DNA of 64,000 bases from Euryarchaeota archaeon UBA182 (lineage in GTDB: Archaea > Thermoplasmatota > Poseidoniia > Poseidoniales > Thalassarchaeaceae), in assembly GCA_002495675.1 (NCBI GenBank), contig DAGH01000025.1, forward strand, positions 62,001 to 126,000. The letters run 5' to 3'. Under the pieces are notes generated by a model. That model searched no databases. It was not told the DNA's origin and saw only the letters and a program-made list of their open reading frames with translations. The position numbers and the translations under genes are program-made. This document shows, one piece after another, positions 43,103 to 51,826 of this stretch; the stretch's first letter is position 1; each line of letters begins with the position of its first letter.

Positions 43103-44512
43103 ATGAGGGACAGCACGAACTGGTTGCCCACCACATATCGATCGCATACGATTGGTCAAATTATCGCTGTGGGCGATGACATGGTGGGCGAAGAGGTCAC
43201 GATTGCGGGCTTTGCGGAATCTGTAAGAGGGCGGGGCGGCATTTGTTTCGTGACCCTAAGAGATGGCACTGGGAAAATCCAAGCCTTTCTGAAAAAGGGC
43301 TCAATGGATGACGAATCCTTCCACGCGGTACAGAGCTCGTCCAGAGAGTCAACCATAATGTTCAGAGGGACAGTAGCCAGAAAGAGGCCTCCCAAGACGC
43401 CGGAAGGAGCTCCGCCTCCCCCACAAGAATACGAAGTGACAGTCTCAGCAGCTGAACTCCTAGCGACTGCGCAGACGCCCCTGCCCGTAGGCGTGATCGA
43501 CGATGTCAACGTAGGTTTGGACACTAGGCTTGATAATCGACATTTGGATGTCCGTCGATCGCACGTGAATGCCATGTTCATCCTCAGGTCGAAGGTCTTG
43601 CAATATGGCAGGGAGCACCTAATCGAGGAGGGCTTCAATGAGATGAACAGCCCTAAAATCATCGCTAGCGCAAGCGAAGGTGGGACAAATCTATTTCCAA
43701 TGATGTACTTCGATACCCCAGCTTTTTTGTCTCAATCGCCACAATTGTACAAACAACTGGCCGTTCTGGGAGGTATGGAAAGAGTGTTCGAAATAGGACC
43801 AGCATTTCGCGCCGAGAAACACGATACATACCGCCACCTCAATGAATTTGTATCATTCGATATTGAAGCGGCATGGTGCGACGATGAGGACGTGATGGGC
43901 GTCTTAGAAAGGATGATTCACTACATCTGGAGGTCAGTTGCGGAGAACGATGGCCACTTGATTGAAATCATCAATCATTACAGGGCTACTCAAGGTCTCC
44001 AGCCTGTTGATGTTGAGATTCCCAAGGTCCCATTTCCTAGGATATCCTATGATGAGGCAATTGATATTGTGAAATCCGGTGGGGGCCAGATCGAATGGGG
44101 AGATGACATAGAGAGCCACCATTGCGATCTGATAGCAGAGAAATACCCAGGTTTCCACTTCATACCCAGGTGGCCGATGTCCATGAAGCCCTTCTACATA
44201 CACCACAAGGAGGGCGAATTAGGGACCACGGGCCAGCAACTCAGCAGGGGCTTCGACCTGAATTACGGTAGGGACGAGATGACCAGCGGTGGTCAAAGGG
44301 AGCACAGGGTAGAGGTTCTGGAACAGAATCTCCTGAATATGGATCTCAACCCAGAGGACTTCACCTTCTACACTGATGGTTTTCGATACGGAGCCCCTCC
44401 TCATGCTGGCTGGGGCCTTGGCGTAGCTAGGCTGCTGATGGTCCTAACAGGCGCTGGGAACGTCAGAGAAGTCGTTCTGTTCCCCAGAGATCGATCAAGA
44501 GTGACCCCATGA
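43103..44512 (+). CDS. aspS: Aspartyl-tRNA synthetase (archaeal type, possibly nondiscriminating)
   Basis: A 469-residue class II synthetase. An OB-fold anticodon domain (about 25-135) precedes the catalytic core with TEGGTNLFPM-like SEGGTNLFPM, LAQSPQLYKQ-like LSQSPQLYKQ, FRAEKHDTYRHLNEF (motif 2), and GLGVARLLM (motif 3). In Thermococcus AspRS, Trp26 and Lys85 limit charging to tRNA-Asp. Here the equivalent stretch is AGFAESVRGRGG, with Glu at the Trp26 position, and the Lys85 region is replaced by a proline-rich insertion. Misacylation of tRNA-Asn is therefore possible, but no GatCAB genes are visible here. Confidence 0.93.
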   Translation: MRDSTNWLPTTYRSHTIGQIIAVGDDMVGEEVTIAGFAESVRGRGGICFVTLRDGTGKIQAFLKKGSMDDESFHAVQSSSRESTIMFRGTVARKRPPKTPEGAPPPPQEYEVTVSAAELLATAQTPLPVGVIDDVNVGLDTRLDNRHLDVRRSHVNAMFILRSKVLQYGREHLIEEGFNEMNSPKIIASASEGGTNLFPMMYFDTPAFLSQSPQLYKQLAVLGGMERVFEIGPAFRAEKHDTYRHLNEFVSFDIEAAWCDDEDVMGVLERMIHYIWRSVAENDGHLIEIINHYRATQGLQPVDVEIPKVPFPRISYDEAIDIVKSGGGQIEWGDDIESHHCDLIAEKYPGFHFIPRWPMSMKPFYIHHKEGELGTTGQQLSRGFDLNYGRDEMTSGGQREHRVEVLEQNLLNMDLNPEDFTFYTDGFRYGAPPHAGWGLGVARLLMVLTGAGNVREVVLFPRDRSRVTP

Positions 44513-44513
44513 G

Positions 44514-44876
44514 TCAGAGGGCGTGCATCTCCAGAACAGAGAGCTCTATGATTTCCAAGGTTCTTCTGTGAGTGGCTTCCAGATCGACGGGTGGCGCGCA
44601 TCCTTCCTCCAATGCCTGCTTCCAACGGCTAGCACACAGACACCACCTGTCACCGGCCTTGAGCCCCGGAAAATTATACTCCAATCTCGGAGTTGTCAAG
44701 TCATTGCCCGCGCTTGAGCTGAATGTGAGGAACGCGTCATCAACAACGACGCAAACAGTATGTACTCCCCTGTCGGTGTTGTCCGTGTTGCAGCATCCAT
44801 CCCTGAACCAACCTGTTTTTGGATCATCGCTGCACGTCTTTAGGGCCGTTCCGAGTACGTTGATCGAGGGGTCCAC
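44514..44876 (-). CDS. DUF2237 family protein
   Basis: A 120-residue protein. NVLGTALKTCS, TGWFRDGCCNTD, GVHTVCVVVDDAFLTFS, GNDLTTP, FPGLKAGDRWCLCASRWKQA and the AT-rich C-terminal helix match DUF2237, a small family with several conserved cysteines found mainly in bacteria and eukaryotes. I know of no function for it. It is tail to tail with aspS (one base apart) and stands alone. Confidence 0.9.
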   Translation of the reverse strand: MDPSINVLGTALKTCSDDPKTGWFRDGCCNTDNTDRGVHTVCVVVDDAFLTFSSSAGNDLTTPRLEYNFPGLKAGDRWCLCASRWKQALEEGCAPPVDLEATHRRTLEIIELSVLEMHAL

Positions 44877-44925
44877 GTTTGATAGTTCATACTAGATAGA
44901 TATCAAATGTTGTAGATCGTCCTAT

Positions 44926-46206
44926 CTAATTCGTGGCATTTGGGGGTTTTTCCTTGATTCCGTAAAGAAATCTGGTTACCCTTGTTCGTCTAACTGCCTC
45001 GAAGAAAGACCAACAGAAAACGGCAGTCACGATGGTTGCCACGATGACCGCAGACATGTCCCGGAGCCCGAGCTCGGACGCCGTGCGGAGACCTAGGTAG
45101 ACGAGTGGCATGTGAACTATGTAGAAAGGGTAGACTCCTTGGTTGAGGTATGCCAACCATTTGCTCGGACGGTTCAGGAAGTATGACCCCCATGAGAACA
45201 CTGCGAGGCACCAGAACCAAGCGTGGAAACTGTGAACCGCACAGGCCAGCAAGGTCATGCGGTTGTGAAGAATGTGGGGTTCCTCTAACAGCCAACCTCC
45301 ATCTATCAGAGGAATGCCGCTCGAATGCTGTTCAAGACGTATCCAAACGAAGGCAACCGTACTTGTCAGTGCGAGGATGGTTATTGCCAACCTGCGTGTC
45401 TCTATGAGGGAATACCATCCTCTCTGAGCGACTATGCACGCGAATCCAACAGCGAAGAATATCAAGAACCAAAACCACTCATAAGCAACACCAATGTAGC
45501 CTGGGAAGAATGGCTTGAAAGCGACTTCAGAGAGGGTGAGTATCAAAGGGACGACTAGTAGCGGGCCGATCCCGTATCTCATTGAGAAAAGGTATTTTAT
45601 GGACCTTGCCGGTATTCCGTCTTGATTACTCCTTATGGAGTGGAATACCGGCGTAAGTATCAGGGAATAAAGAAACAGGTTCCAGAGAAACCAAAGATGG
45701 CCCAAGGCAATCAACTTGCCGAAGACAGGGATCCAGAAAGTTAGTGAACGCCATATAATCCCTCCCAGAAATGTAATTGTGATGCCAGCAAGATCTGTTT
45801 CGACCTCTCCCATTATGAATTGGCCCGCGAAACCCATCGTCCAAGCTCCAAAGAACATCGGGATTAGTAGTCGCCTTACCCTCTCCCGGAGGAAGGTCCT
45901 CCATACCCTCCTACGAAACGCAAATGCTGTCCCCATACCTGATATCATGAATAGTGCAGCGAGCCTCCACTGATGCATCCAATGCAGAACCATGCTCTCA
46001 GGCGTAACTGAGTCTGCACTGTAGTCATCATTCTCTTCGACGAACTCAATCCGGTCTTGATTTGCCAAGTCATCCAAGTTTGGATTTATATCGAGCCCGT
46101 AGGTAGACCAATAGACGCCAATCGCGACGTGGAAAGGCACGAGCAGTCCGAACAAAATTACCCTAAGCCAATCGATGTCATGTCGACGATCGCCCGAATG
46201 CTCCAT
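44926..46206 (-). CDS. Acyltransferase 3 family membrane protein
   Basis: A 426-residue protein with about ten helices. The N-terminal RRHDIDWLRVILFGLLVPFHV, with the conserved Asp and Arg and then a helix ending in His, is the entry to acyltransferase-3 (OafA/NodX-type) domains, which acylate exported sugars or glycans. An acidic loop (residues about 38-68) follows the first helix, and YPFYIVHMPLVYL near 360 is another signature. The acceptor is unknown. Divergent transcription from the formyltransferase operon occurs across 128 bases. Confidence 0.87.
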   Translation of the reverse strand: MEHSGDRRHDIDWLRVILFGLLVPFHVAIGVYWSTYGLDINPNLDDLANQDRIEFVEENDDYSADSVTPESMVLHWMHQWRLAALFMISGMGTAFAFRRRVWRTFLRERVRRLLIPMFFGAWTMGFAGQFIMGEVETDLAGITITFLGGIIWRSLTFWIPVFGKLIALGHLWFLWNLFLYSLILTPVFHSIRSNQDGIPARSIKYLFSMRYGIGPLLVVPLILTLSEVAFKPFFPGYIGVAYEWFWFLIFFAVGFACIVAQRGWYSLIETRRLAITILALTSTVAFVWIRLEQHSSGIPLIDGGWLLEEPHILHNRMTLLACAVHSFHAWFWCLAVFSWGSYFLNRPSKWLAYLNQGVYPFYIVHMPLVYLGLRTASELGLRDMSAVIVATIVTAVFCWSFFEAVRRTRVTRFLYGIKEKPPNATN

Positions 46207-46334
46207 AGGTCAACCTGCGTGGAGCCCATTTTAATGTATTACAACATAAGGCTGAGATAATTCTGTGAATGCTATTAATCTGGCCATTCCCACCCGAAAA
46301 TCATGGGTATCAATGACCCCTCGGATGGTATTAC

Positions 46335-47081
46335 ATGCCACAGGGCGCGATGCCAAATTTTGCCTTTCTTCTGTTGAAGGAGCATCCATACGGTAGAGAG
46401 ATGCTAGAACAATTAACCTCATCTGGATTTTTGCCAAAGGTGATAATCTCAGAGGATTCCGATGTCGGCGATGAAGAGCGAGAGAAGTTCCTGAAGCGGA
46501 TAGAGGGAAGGCCTGTGGCATCAACGATTGCAAATCAGGTGGAAAAACTGGCGAGTAATGGTTTCAAAATAGCCCACTTCACGGTTGAGAAACACGATAG
46601 CGAGAGTATAATGCCCATCATTGAGCACCTTGATTTAGATTTGATCGTGTTTGGTGGCACAAGAATAATTCGTGGCGATGTACTGGATTTTCCTCGCGAT
46701 GGTGTTTTGAACTCACATCCCGGTTTGCTACCTGAGTGCAGAGGCTCTGCATCTCCGGCTTGGTCGGTTTACCATGACATCCCAATTGGATCCTCGACTC
46801 ACTTCTGCGACAATGGTATTGACACCGGCGAACTACTGCTAAAGCGACAGATAGGGGTGATGCGGGGCATGACCTACGAGGACCTTTGCTACCATACACT
46901 TGTTCTCTCAGGTACCCTAATGAGAGAGGCGCTGGAGGCGTATTCAAAGGATGAGTGGGGTGAGATGCGGCGACCTCAAGGCGATAGTGACCATCCAACG
47001 TTCCGCAATGCCTCTGATGAGGTTCTGCAGGTCGTCAGAAAGAAACTCGCAGACCAAACTTATTTGCATTATGTCGATTAG
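46335..47081 (+). CDS. Formyltransferase family protein
   Basis: A 248-residue protein of the methionyl-tRNA/GART-type formyltransferase fold. GVLNSHPGLLPECRG contains the catalytic Asn126 and His128, and GIDTGELL contains Asp163. The spacing is close to Asn106/His108/Asp144 of E. coli Fmt. The protein is too short for the C-terminal tRNA-binding domain of Fmt, so it probably acts on a small molecule using formyl-tetrahydrofolate, or transfers carbamoyl or another one-carbon group. An alternative start is ATG 46350. It is the first of five closely spaced genes ending with the aldehyde dehydrogenase. Confidence 0.82.
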   Translation: MPQGAMPNFAFLLLKEHPYGREMLEQLTSSGFLPKVIISEDSDVGDEEREKFLKRIEGRPVASTIANQVEKLASNGFKIAHFTVEKHDSESIMPIIEHLDLDLIVFGGTRIIRGDVLDFPRDGVLNSHPGLLPECRGSASPAWSVYHDIPIGSSTHFCDNGIDTGELLLKRQIGVMRGMTYEDLCYHTLVLSGTLMREALEAYSKDEWGEMRRPQGDSDHPTFRNASDEVLQVVRKKLADQTYLHYVD

Positions 47082-47091
47082 GTGATTATGG

Positions 47092-47898
47092 ATGAGTAGC
47101 AAGATATTGGAAGATGAATTCCCCTTCGCCGAGGGAGTATTGTCAGGAAAAACAGCGGTTGTTTGTGGGGCCTCGGAGGGTATTGGGAGAGCAACGGCAA
47201 TGTTACTTGCAAGATCGGGTGCCCGTGTGATCGCTTGTGCCAGAAACCAAGATAGGCTTGAAACACTGGTTTCAGAAATGTATGGGGGCGGTCACAAAGC
47301 TCTCCAAATTGACTTGGAGGACACCGATGCTGTCAAAGAGGCAATTTCCCAATTCAAGCAGGAGAGTGCGTCAATACTCATCAACAACGCGGGCGGACCT
47401 CCAGGATCTCCATTGATGGAAAATTCAATCGGAGACTTCGATGCGCCCTTCAGAAGACATTTGTATGCATCCCATCTTCTCGTGCAGGGGCTTGTCTCTG
47501 GGATGGAGGAAATTGGATTCGGCAGAATAGTCAACATAATTTCAACCTCAGTGAAGGAGCCAGTTGACGGTATAGGCCTCTCAAACACTCTACGAGGAGC
47601 CATGGCCAGTTGGAGCAAGTCTCTTTCTAGAGAATTGCATCCTTGCATAACGATCAACAATGTCCTTCCAGGGTATACGGACACAAGACGACTTGTCTCC
47701 CTCTCGAAGTCAAAGAGCCTACGAACGGGACAGGCAGTCGAAGAGATCTATCAAACCTGGAGGGAGCAGGCACCCATAAACAGGCTGGTTGACCCTTTCG
47801 AAACCGCGTCTGCGATTATCTGGCTGTGCCTTCCTGTGAGTGGGGCCGTCAGAGGCGTCAGCTTGGCGGTCGATGGCGGTAGAATGCGCTCGATTTGA
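47092..47898 (+). CDS. Short-chain dehydrogenase/reductase with noncanonical active site
   Basis: A 268-residue Rossmann protein with NAD(P) loop GASEGIGRA (about 26-34), ILINNAGG (about 95-102) and C-terminal VSLAVDGGRMRS. The catalytic YxxxK is absent. Where it should be, the sequence reads STSVKEPVDGIGLSNTLRGA, with Ser164 at the Tyr position and Arg168 at the Lys position. A subgroup of FabG-like SDRs shares the LSNTxR form, so this looks like a lineage feature and not decay, but ordinary alcohol-ketone chemistry is doubtful. It lies 10 bases after the formyltransferase. Confidence 0.86.
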   Translation: MSSKILEDEFPFAEGVLSGKTAVVCGASEGIGRATAMLLARSGARVIACARNQDRLETLVSEMYGGGHKALQIDLEDTDAVKEAISQFKQESASILINNAGGPPGSPLMENSIGDFDAPFRRHLYASHLLVQGLVSGMEEIGFGRIVNIISTSVKEPVDGIGLSNTLRGAMASWSKSLSRELHPCITINNVLPGYTDTRRLVSLSKSKSLRTGQAVEEIYQTWREQAPINRLVDPFETASAIIWLCLPVSGAVRGVSLAVDGGRMRSI

Positions 47899-47909
47899 GG
47901 TTCGATCGA

Positions 47910-49151
47910 ATGGAATTTGACATATTCTTCTCTATCTCTCAAACCCCTGATTCCAGTGGCTACAAACCATCTGAGAGCGAAATGTTCTCCAATTTCCTGG
48001 ATCAGGCTGTCAAGGCAGATGAGTTGGGTTTTGGTGTTGGGTGGATTGCGCAGGCGCATTTATCCACGGAGGTTCAGAAGACAAATTCTCGTCCTGTTGT
48101 CCCCCATTACCCCGGTGAGGTAGGGCTCTGCACGGATTTTTTTCAGATCGCCTCAGAGGTTCTATCCAGAACCTCCAACATGGAAGTCGGGAGTGCGGTT
48201 ATGTCTATACTCGCGTCTGGTGGGCCGATCGCACAGGCTGAGAGGGTCGGTTCCCTTCTCGCACTGCATGGGCTGAATAAGGAAGAACGAAGGAGAGTCC
48301 ACATCGGTTTCTCCGCAGGTCGATTTGAATTCATGGCAAGGCCATACGGTATCTCCCCGAGAAATGCATTGGAGGAAGTTGCATGGCCGGCGCTTAGGGG
48401 CCAAATATTTGCCGAGGCTAGCGAGATTTTCCTCCGGCTCCTGTCAGGGGAAGTGATTGATTCATCCATGATTCGGGAGACAACGCTGTCTCGCTCAAAC
48501 TTCCGAAGTGATGGAGACTGGAATAATGTTCAGGAGGCAGCGAAAGAGCTGATGGGGTTGAACAAAATGCCGGACTCGATCCTCATACCCCGACGTTATG
48601 AGTTTGAGTCGATTGCGACCATACCCAAGGAATGGCGACGAGACCTCCTGAACCTCGTGATTGGCAGCCATGACCCCGCTGTCCAAATAGAGGTGAACAG
48701 ATGGAGGCCCGTCCAAGTGTTCAACCTGAGTATCACGCCACCGGATGTTATTGAAGAAACTCACAAAAGGATGAGTGCAAACTACCACAAGGACGGGGGA
48801 GAATGGAAAAGATCAATGATGCCGAGGACGGTAATGGTTTTCCTCAACGACGAGGCGGGGCTCACAGATGAGCAGAAGTCGACCATGGCTAGGAAGGAGT
48901 CGAAATCCTCCATATCCACATATTGGTCTGCCCTAGAGGGAACCATAGATCCGGGCAAAGTCGAGAAGGCAGTTAACAACGCAGTGATTGGGAACCCAGA
49001 GGAAGTAGCAATCCAACTCAAACAGAGGTATAATCCAGATGATAGGATCATGTGTTGGTTTGACTTCTTCAACCATGACAGCGAGCGAGTAATGCGCGAC
49101 ATGGAGGCATTTATGACCAAGGTAGTGCCATTTGTCAACAGGGGGGAGTGA
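47910..49151 (+). CDS. LLM-class flavin-dependent oxidoreductase (luciferase-like)
   Basis: About 413 residues in a TIM barrel of the luciferase-like monooxygenase family. FNFLDQAVKADELGFGVGWIAQ-like sequence near 30-52, ILASGGPIAQAERVGSLLAL and HIGFSAGRFEFMARPYG are characteristic. I choose ATG 47910; a TTG at 47895 overlapping the previous stop would add five residues. It could use FMN or F420, which sequence alone cannot settle. It probably oxidises the substrate of the five-gene operon, with a 6-base gap before the next gene. Confidence 0.85.
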   Translation: MEFDIFFSISQTPDSSGYKPSESEMFSNFLDQAVKADELGFGVGWIAQAHLSTEVQKTNSRPVVPHYPGEVGLCTDFFQIASEVLSRTSNMEVGSAVMSILASGGPIAQAERVGSLLALHGLNKEERRRVHIGFSAGRFEFMARPYGISPRNALEEVAWPALRGQIFAEASEIFLRLLSGEVIDSSMIRETTLSRSNFRSDGDWNNVQEAAKELMGLNKMPDSILIPRRYEFESIATIPKEWRRDLLNLVIGSHDPAVQIEVNRWRPVQVFNLSITPPDVIEETHKRMSANYHKDGGEWKRSMMPRTVMVFLNDEAGLTDEQKSTMARKESKSSISTYWSALEGTIDPGKVEKAVNNAVIGNPEEVAIQLKQRYNPDDRIMCWFDFFNHDSERVMRDMEAFMTKVVPFVNRGE

Positions 49152-49157
49152 AAGGAT

Positions 49158-50333
49158 ATGGATCCAAATGAAAGGCCATCGTCTGTTTCATCCGGAAGGC
49201 CAGGCTCGAAGGTCTACCCGAAGACGCCCATCGGAGAAAAATTCGAGAATATTGCAACCGGAAGGGAGGTGGAGTGGGAGCCATTGGTCGATTTTCGCAG
49301 GATGGATGTATCCGAGAATACAATCCATGGCGCCATCGCGTGGGCCCATGGGGAGGAGATAATCCATTCATTCGGTGGGAACGTCCTCATCTATGGGCGC
49401 TCGATGATGAAACCGTTCATGATGAAAGTGTTTGCAGAGGTTTTGGATAAGGAACTTAATTGGGATCAAAAATCTATCTCCTGCTCATCTCACAACGGTG
49501 ATACAGAACACGTGGCCGCTGCGCAGTCAATCTTGAATGAGTCAGAGTGGGGATTGATGCAGTGCCCCCTTGATGTTCCACTGGTCCAATTCGGACGACA
49601 GGTCAGAAGGCCACGTCGCTGGTTTCACACCTGTTCTGGAGAGCATGCGGCTGTTCTGAAAGGAATGCGCTTGCTTGGAATTCGGCGTGCAGGTTACACT
49701 CTCCCGAACTCGGATTGGTTTCCGCTATACATCGACGTGCTCAGGGAGTACATGGGAGATCCGGATTGGAGTCCCGACAGGGTTGCAAAAGATGGGTGTG
49801 GGATGCCAACGACCTCCAATACTGTCAATGAGTTGGCTATCATGTTCGCCAACCTAGGTTCGCGCAGAGATGAAGATTGGATCTGGGAGGCGATGAACAG
49901 GAACCCAGATTTGGTTGGTGGATTCAACAGACTGGATTCCACATGCCTCAAGGCGGGCGAGGGGAAGATCCTCGCAAAGGAAGGTGCAGATGGACTGCTG
50001 GGACTCTCGGTGATTCACAAGGACTGGCCAAAGGGACTTGGCATAGTTATCAAAATCGCCCATGGTTGGAATAGTCAGGCAACATGGTACATATCTAGGG
50101 CAGTCCTTGGCGTGCTTGGGATCCATCTCAGGAATCCATATCCATTACACAGGCAGAAGGCGTTCATAGTGCCTGGGATCGTCCCAGAGATGTATTCCGA
50201 AGCCTTGGAATCCATTGTCACGTGGGACGAATGGGATCCTGACAGGGACAGATTTTCACTTGATTGGAAGAAATATACCGAGGCCACAACCCGGTCAGAC
50301 CCCTTTAGCAATGAGGGAGACGGTGGGCCTTGA
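49158..50333 (+). CDS. L-asparaginase II family protein (PF06089-like)
   Basis: A 391-residue protein. GRSMMKPFMM near 80, SCSSHNGDTEHVAAA near 108-122, HTCSGEHAAVLKGM near 157-170 and KDGCGMP near 212-218 match the asparaginase II/serine hydrolase-like family found in Rhizobium etli asparaginase. It should hydrolyse asparagine or a related amide. Its TGA stop overlaps the ATG of the aldehyde dehydrogenase by one base (TGATG), so translation is coupled. In this operon it may act on an amide intermediate and not on free asparagine; that is inference. Confidence 0.87.
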   Translation: MDPNERPSSVSSGRPGSKVYPKTPIGEKFENIATGREVEWEPLVDFRRMDVSENTIHGAIAWAHGEEIIHSFGGNVLIYGRSMMKPFMMKVFAEVLDKELNWDQKSISCSSHNGDTEHVAAAQSILNESEWGLMQCPLDVPLVQFGRQVRRPRRWFHTCSGEHAAVLKGMRLLGIRRAGYTLPNSDWFPLYIDVLREYMGDPDWSPDRVAKDGCGMPTTSNTVNELAIMFANLGSRRDEDWIWEAMNRNPDLVGGFNRLDSTCLKAGEGKILAKEGADGLLGLSVIHKDWPKGLGIVIKIAHGWNSQATWYISRAVLGVLGIHLRNPYPLHRQKAFIVPGIVPEMYSEALESIVTWDEWDPDRDRFSLDWKKYTEATTRSDPFSNEGDGGP

Positions 50334-51787
50334 TGGAACTCAAGAATTACATTGGAGGGGAGTTTACAAAAAGCTCGTCGCGAAGGTGGCTCGAGGTGCG
50401 AGAGCCCGCTACTGGCAGAAAGTACGCGAGAGTTCCACTTTCTGACCCCGAGGATGTTGGCCATGCTGTTGACTCGGCGAGAAAGGCTCAGCCTGGTTGG
50501 GGGGGGCTCACCCTCCTTGAGAGGGCGAATTGGCTGGATAGGATCGCAGATGAGCTTGAGGAGAGGCGGGAGGAAATCGCATCTGTTGAAAGCAGGGATA
50601 CTGGCAAGCCTATCGGGCTCGCCAGAAATGTTGATGCTAATAGGTCAATTGCCAACTTCAGGTTCTTCGCTGAGATGATAAAAAATCACCGTGATGAGAC
50701 CTTCGAGATGTCGGACGCAATGAACTACGTTTCTTCAAAACCCGTGGGCGTAGGCGCCCTGATAACGCCATGGAACCTCCCTCTGTATCTGTTGTCTTGG
50801 AAGGTCGCACCTGCTATTGGAATGGGGAATACCGTGGTCTGCAAACCAAGTGAGCTCACACCGATGACCGCGAATCTACTAATGGAGGTCATCGACAAGG
50901 TCGGTCTCCCACCAGGAGTCGTGAACTTGGTGCATGGAGATGGCGCAGGTGCCGGGAGCAGCTTGGTCAAACACCATGACGTGGATTTGGTTTCATTCAC
51001 CGGCGGTACAGCCACTGGCGCCGAGGTTGCCAAAATAGCGGCCCCCCAATTCAAGAAATTGAGCCTTGAGCTAGGTGGTAAGAACGCTAGCATCGTTTTC
51101 GAGGATTGTGATCTTGAAGCCACAGTCAAGGGAGTGACTAGGTCTGCGTTTCTCAATCAAGGACAAGTATGCCTCTGTGGCTCCAGGGTATTGATCGAGC
51201 GATCGATTTACGATGATTTCAAACAAAAATTCGTTCAATCCGTGAATGATTTGAGGATAGGCGATCCATCACAAGAGGACACTGATCTGGGGGCGATCAT
51301 ATCAAGTGAACACTTGCAAAAGGTGAATGAGTATGTTGCCCTCTCGATTAAGGAGGGCGGAGTTTGTCTGACAGGGGGTCCCGATTCATCAGTTCCGTTG
51401 GAGGATGACTTGAAAGGAGGTTATTGGATGAATCCGGTTGTAGTATCGGGACTGTCTCCATATTCGAGATGCTCAACAGAGGAGATCTTCGGGCCGGTTG
51501 TTACCTTGCACCCATTTGATGGTGAGGAGATGGCAATCGAGATCGCAAACAACACACGCTATGGCCTCGCTGGTAGTATCTGGACAAAGGATCTAGAAAA
51601 GGGCAGGAGGGTAGCAGAGCAGATAGAAACTGGAATGGTTTGGGTCAATACATGGCTACACAGGGACCTCAGGACCCCTTTTGGAGGGGTGAAGGACAGT
51701 GGTGTTGGAAGAGAGGGGGGGAGGTGGAGCCTCGGTTTCTTCTCCGAGCCTCTCAATGTGTGTGTCAAGGACGATCAGGCCAGATGA
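50333..51787 (+). CDS. Aldehyde dehydrogenase (hydroxymuconic/aminomuconic semialdehyde dehydrogenase-like)
   Basis: A 484-residue NAD(P)-dependent enzyme. The catalytic set is present: Asn148 (ITPWNLP), Glu246 (LELGGK) and Cys280 (NQGQVC). FTGGTATG binds cofactor. The C-terminal GVGREGGRWSLGFFSEPLNVCV resembles the ALDH8/2-hydroxy- or 2-aminomuconate semialdehyde dehydrogenase branch, which would fit oxidative breakdown of a nitrogen-containing compound. It starts at ATG 50333 overlapping the asparaginase II stop. It is the last gene of the five-gene run; the large membrane protein starts 39 bases later. Confidence 0.92.
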   Translation: MELKNYIGGEFTKSSSRRWLEVREPATGRKYARVPLSDPEDVGHAVDSARKAQPGWGGLTLLERANWLDRIADELEERREEIASVESRDTGKPIGLARNVDANRSIANFRFFAEMIKNHRDETFEMSDAMNYVSSKPVGVGALITPWNLPLYLLSWKVAPAIGMGNTVVCKPSELTPMTANLLMEVIDKVGLPPGVVNLVHGDGAGAGSSLVKHHDVDLVSFTGGTATGAEVAKIAAPQFKKLSLELGGKNASIVFEDCDLEATVKGVTRSAFLNQGQVCLCGSRVLIERSIYDDFKQKFVQSVNDLRIGDPSQEDTDLGAIISSEHLQKVNEYVALSIKEGGVCLTGGPDSSVPLEDDLKGGYWMNPVVVSGLSPYSRCSTEEIFGPVVTLHPFDGEEMAIEIANNTRYGLAGSIWTKDLEKGRRVAEQIETGMVWVNTWLHRDLRTPFGGVKDSGVGREGGRWSLGFFSEPLNVCVKDDQAR

Positions 51788-51826
51788 CGCCTCAATGTCT
51801 ATACATGGAATAAGCAAAAAACCTCC

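Noticed and set aside
46335..47081. Methionyl-tRNA formyltransferase
   Set aside because: The catalytic Asn-His-Asp set fits the superfamily, but the tRNA-binding C-terminal domain is missing and archaea start translation with unformylated methionine.
49158..50333. Beta-lactamase or penicillin-binding protein
   Set aside because: The CSSHNGD, CSGEHA and DGCGMP motifs are those of the asparaginase II family, not the SxxK/YxN/KTG set.
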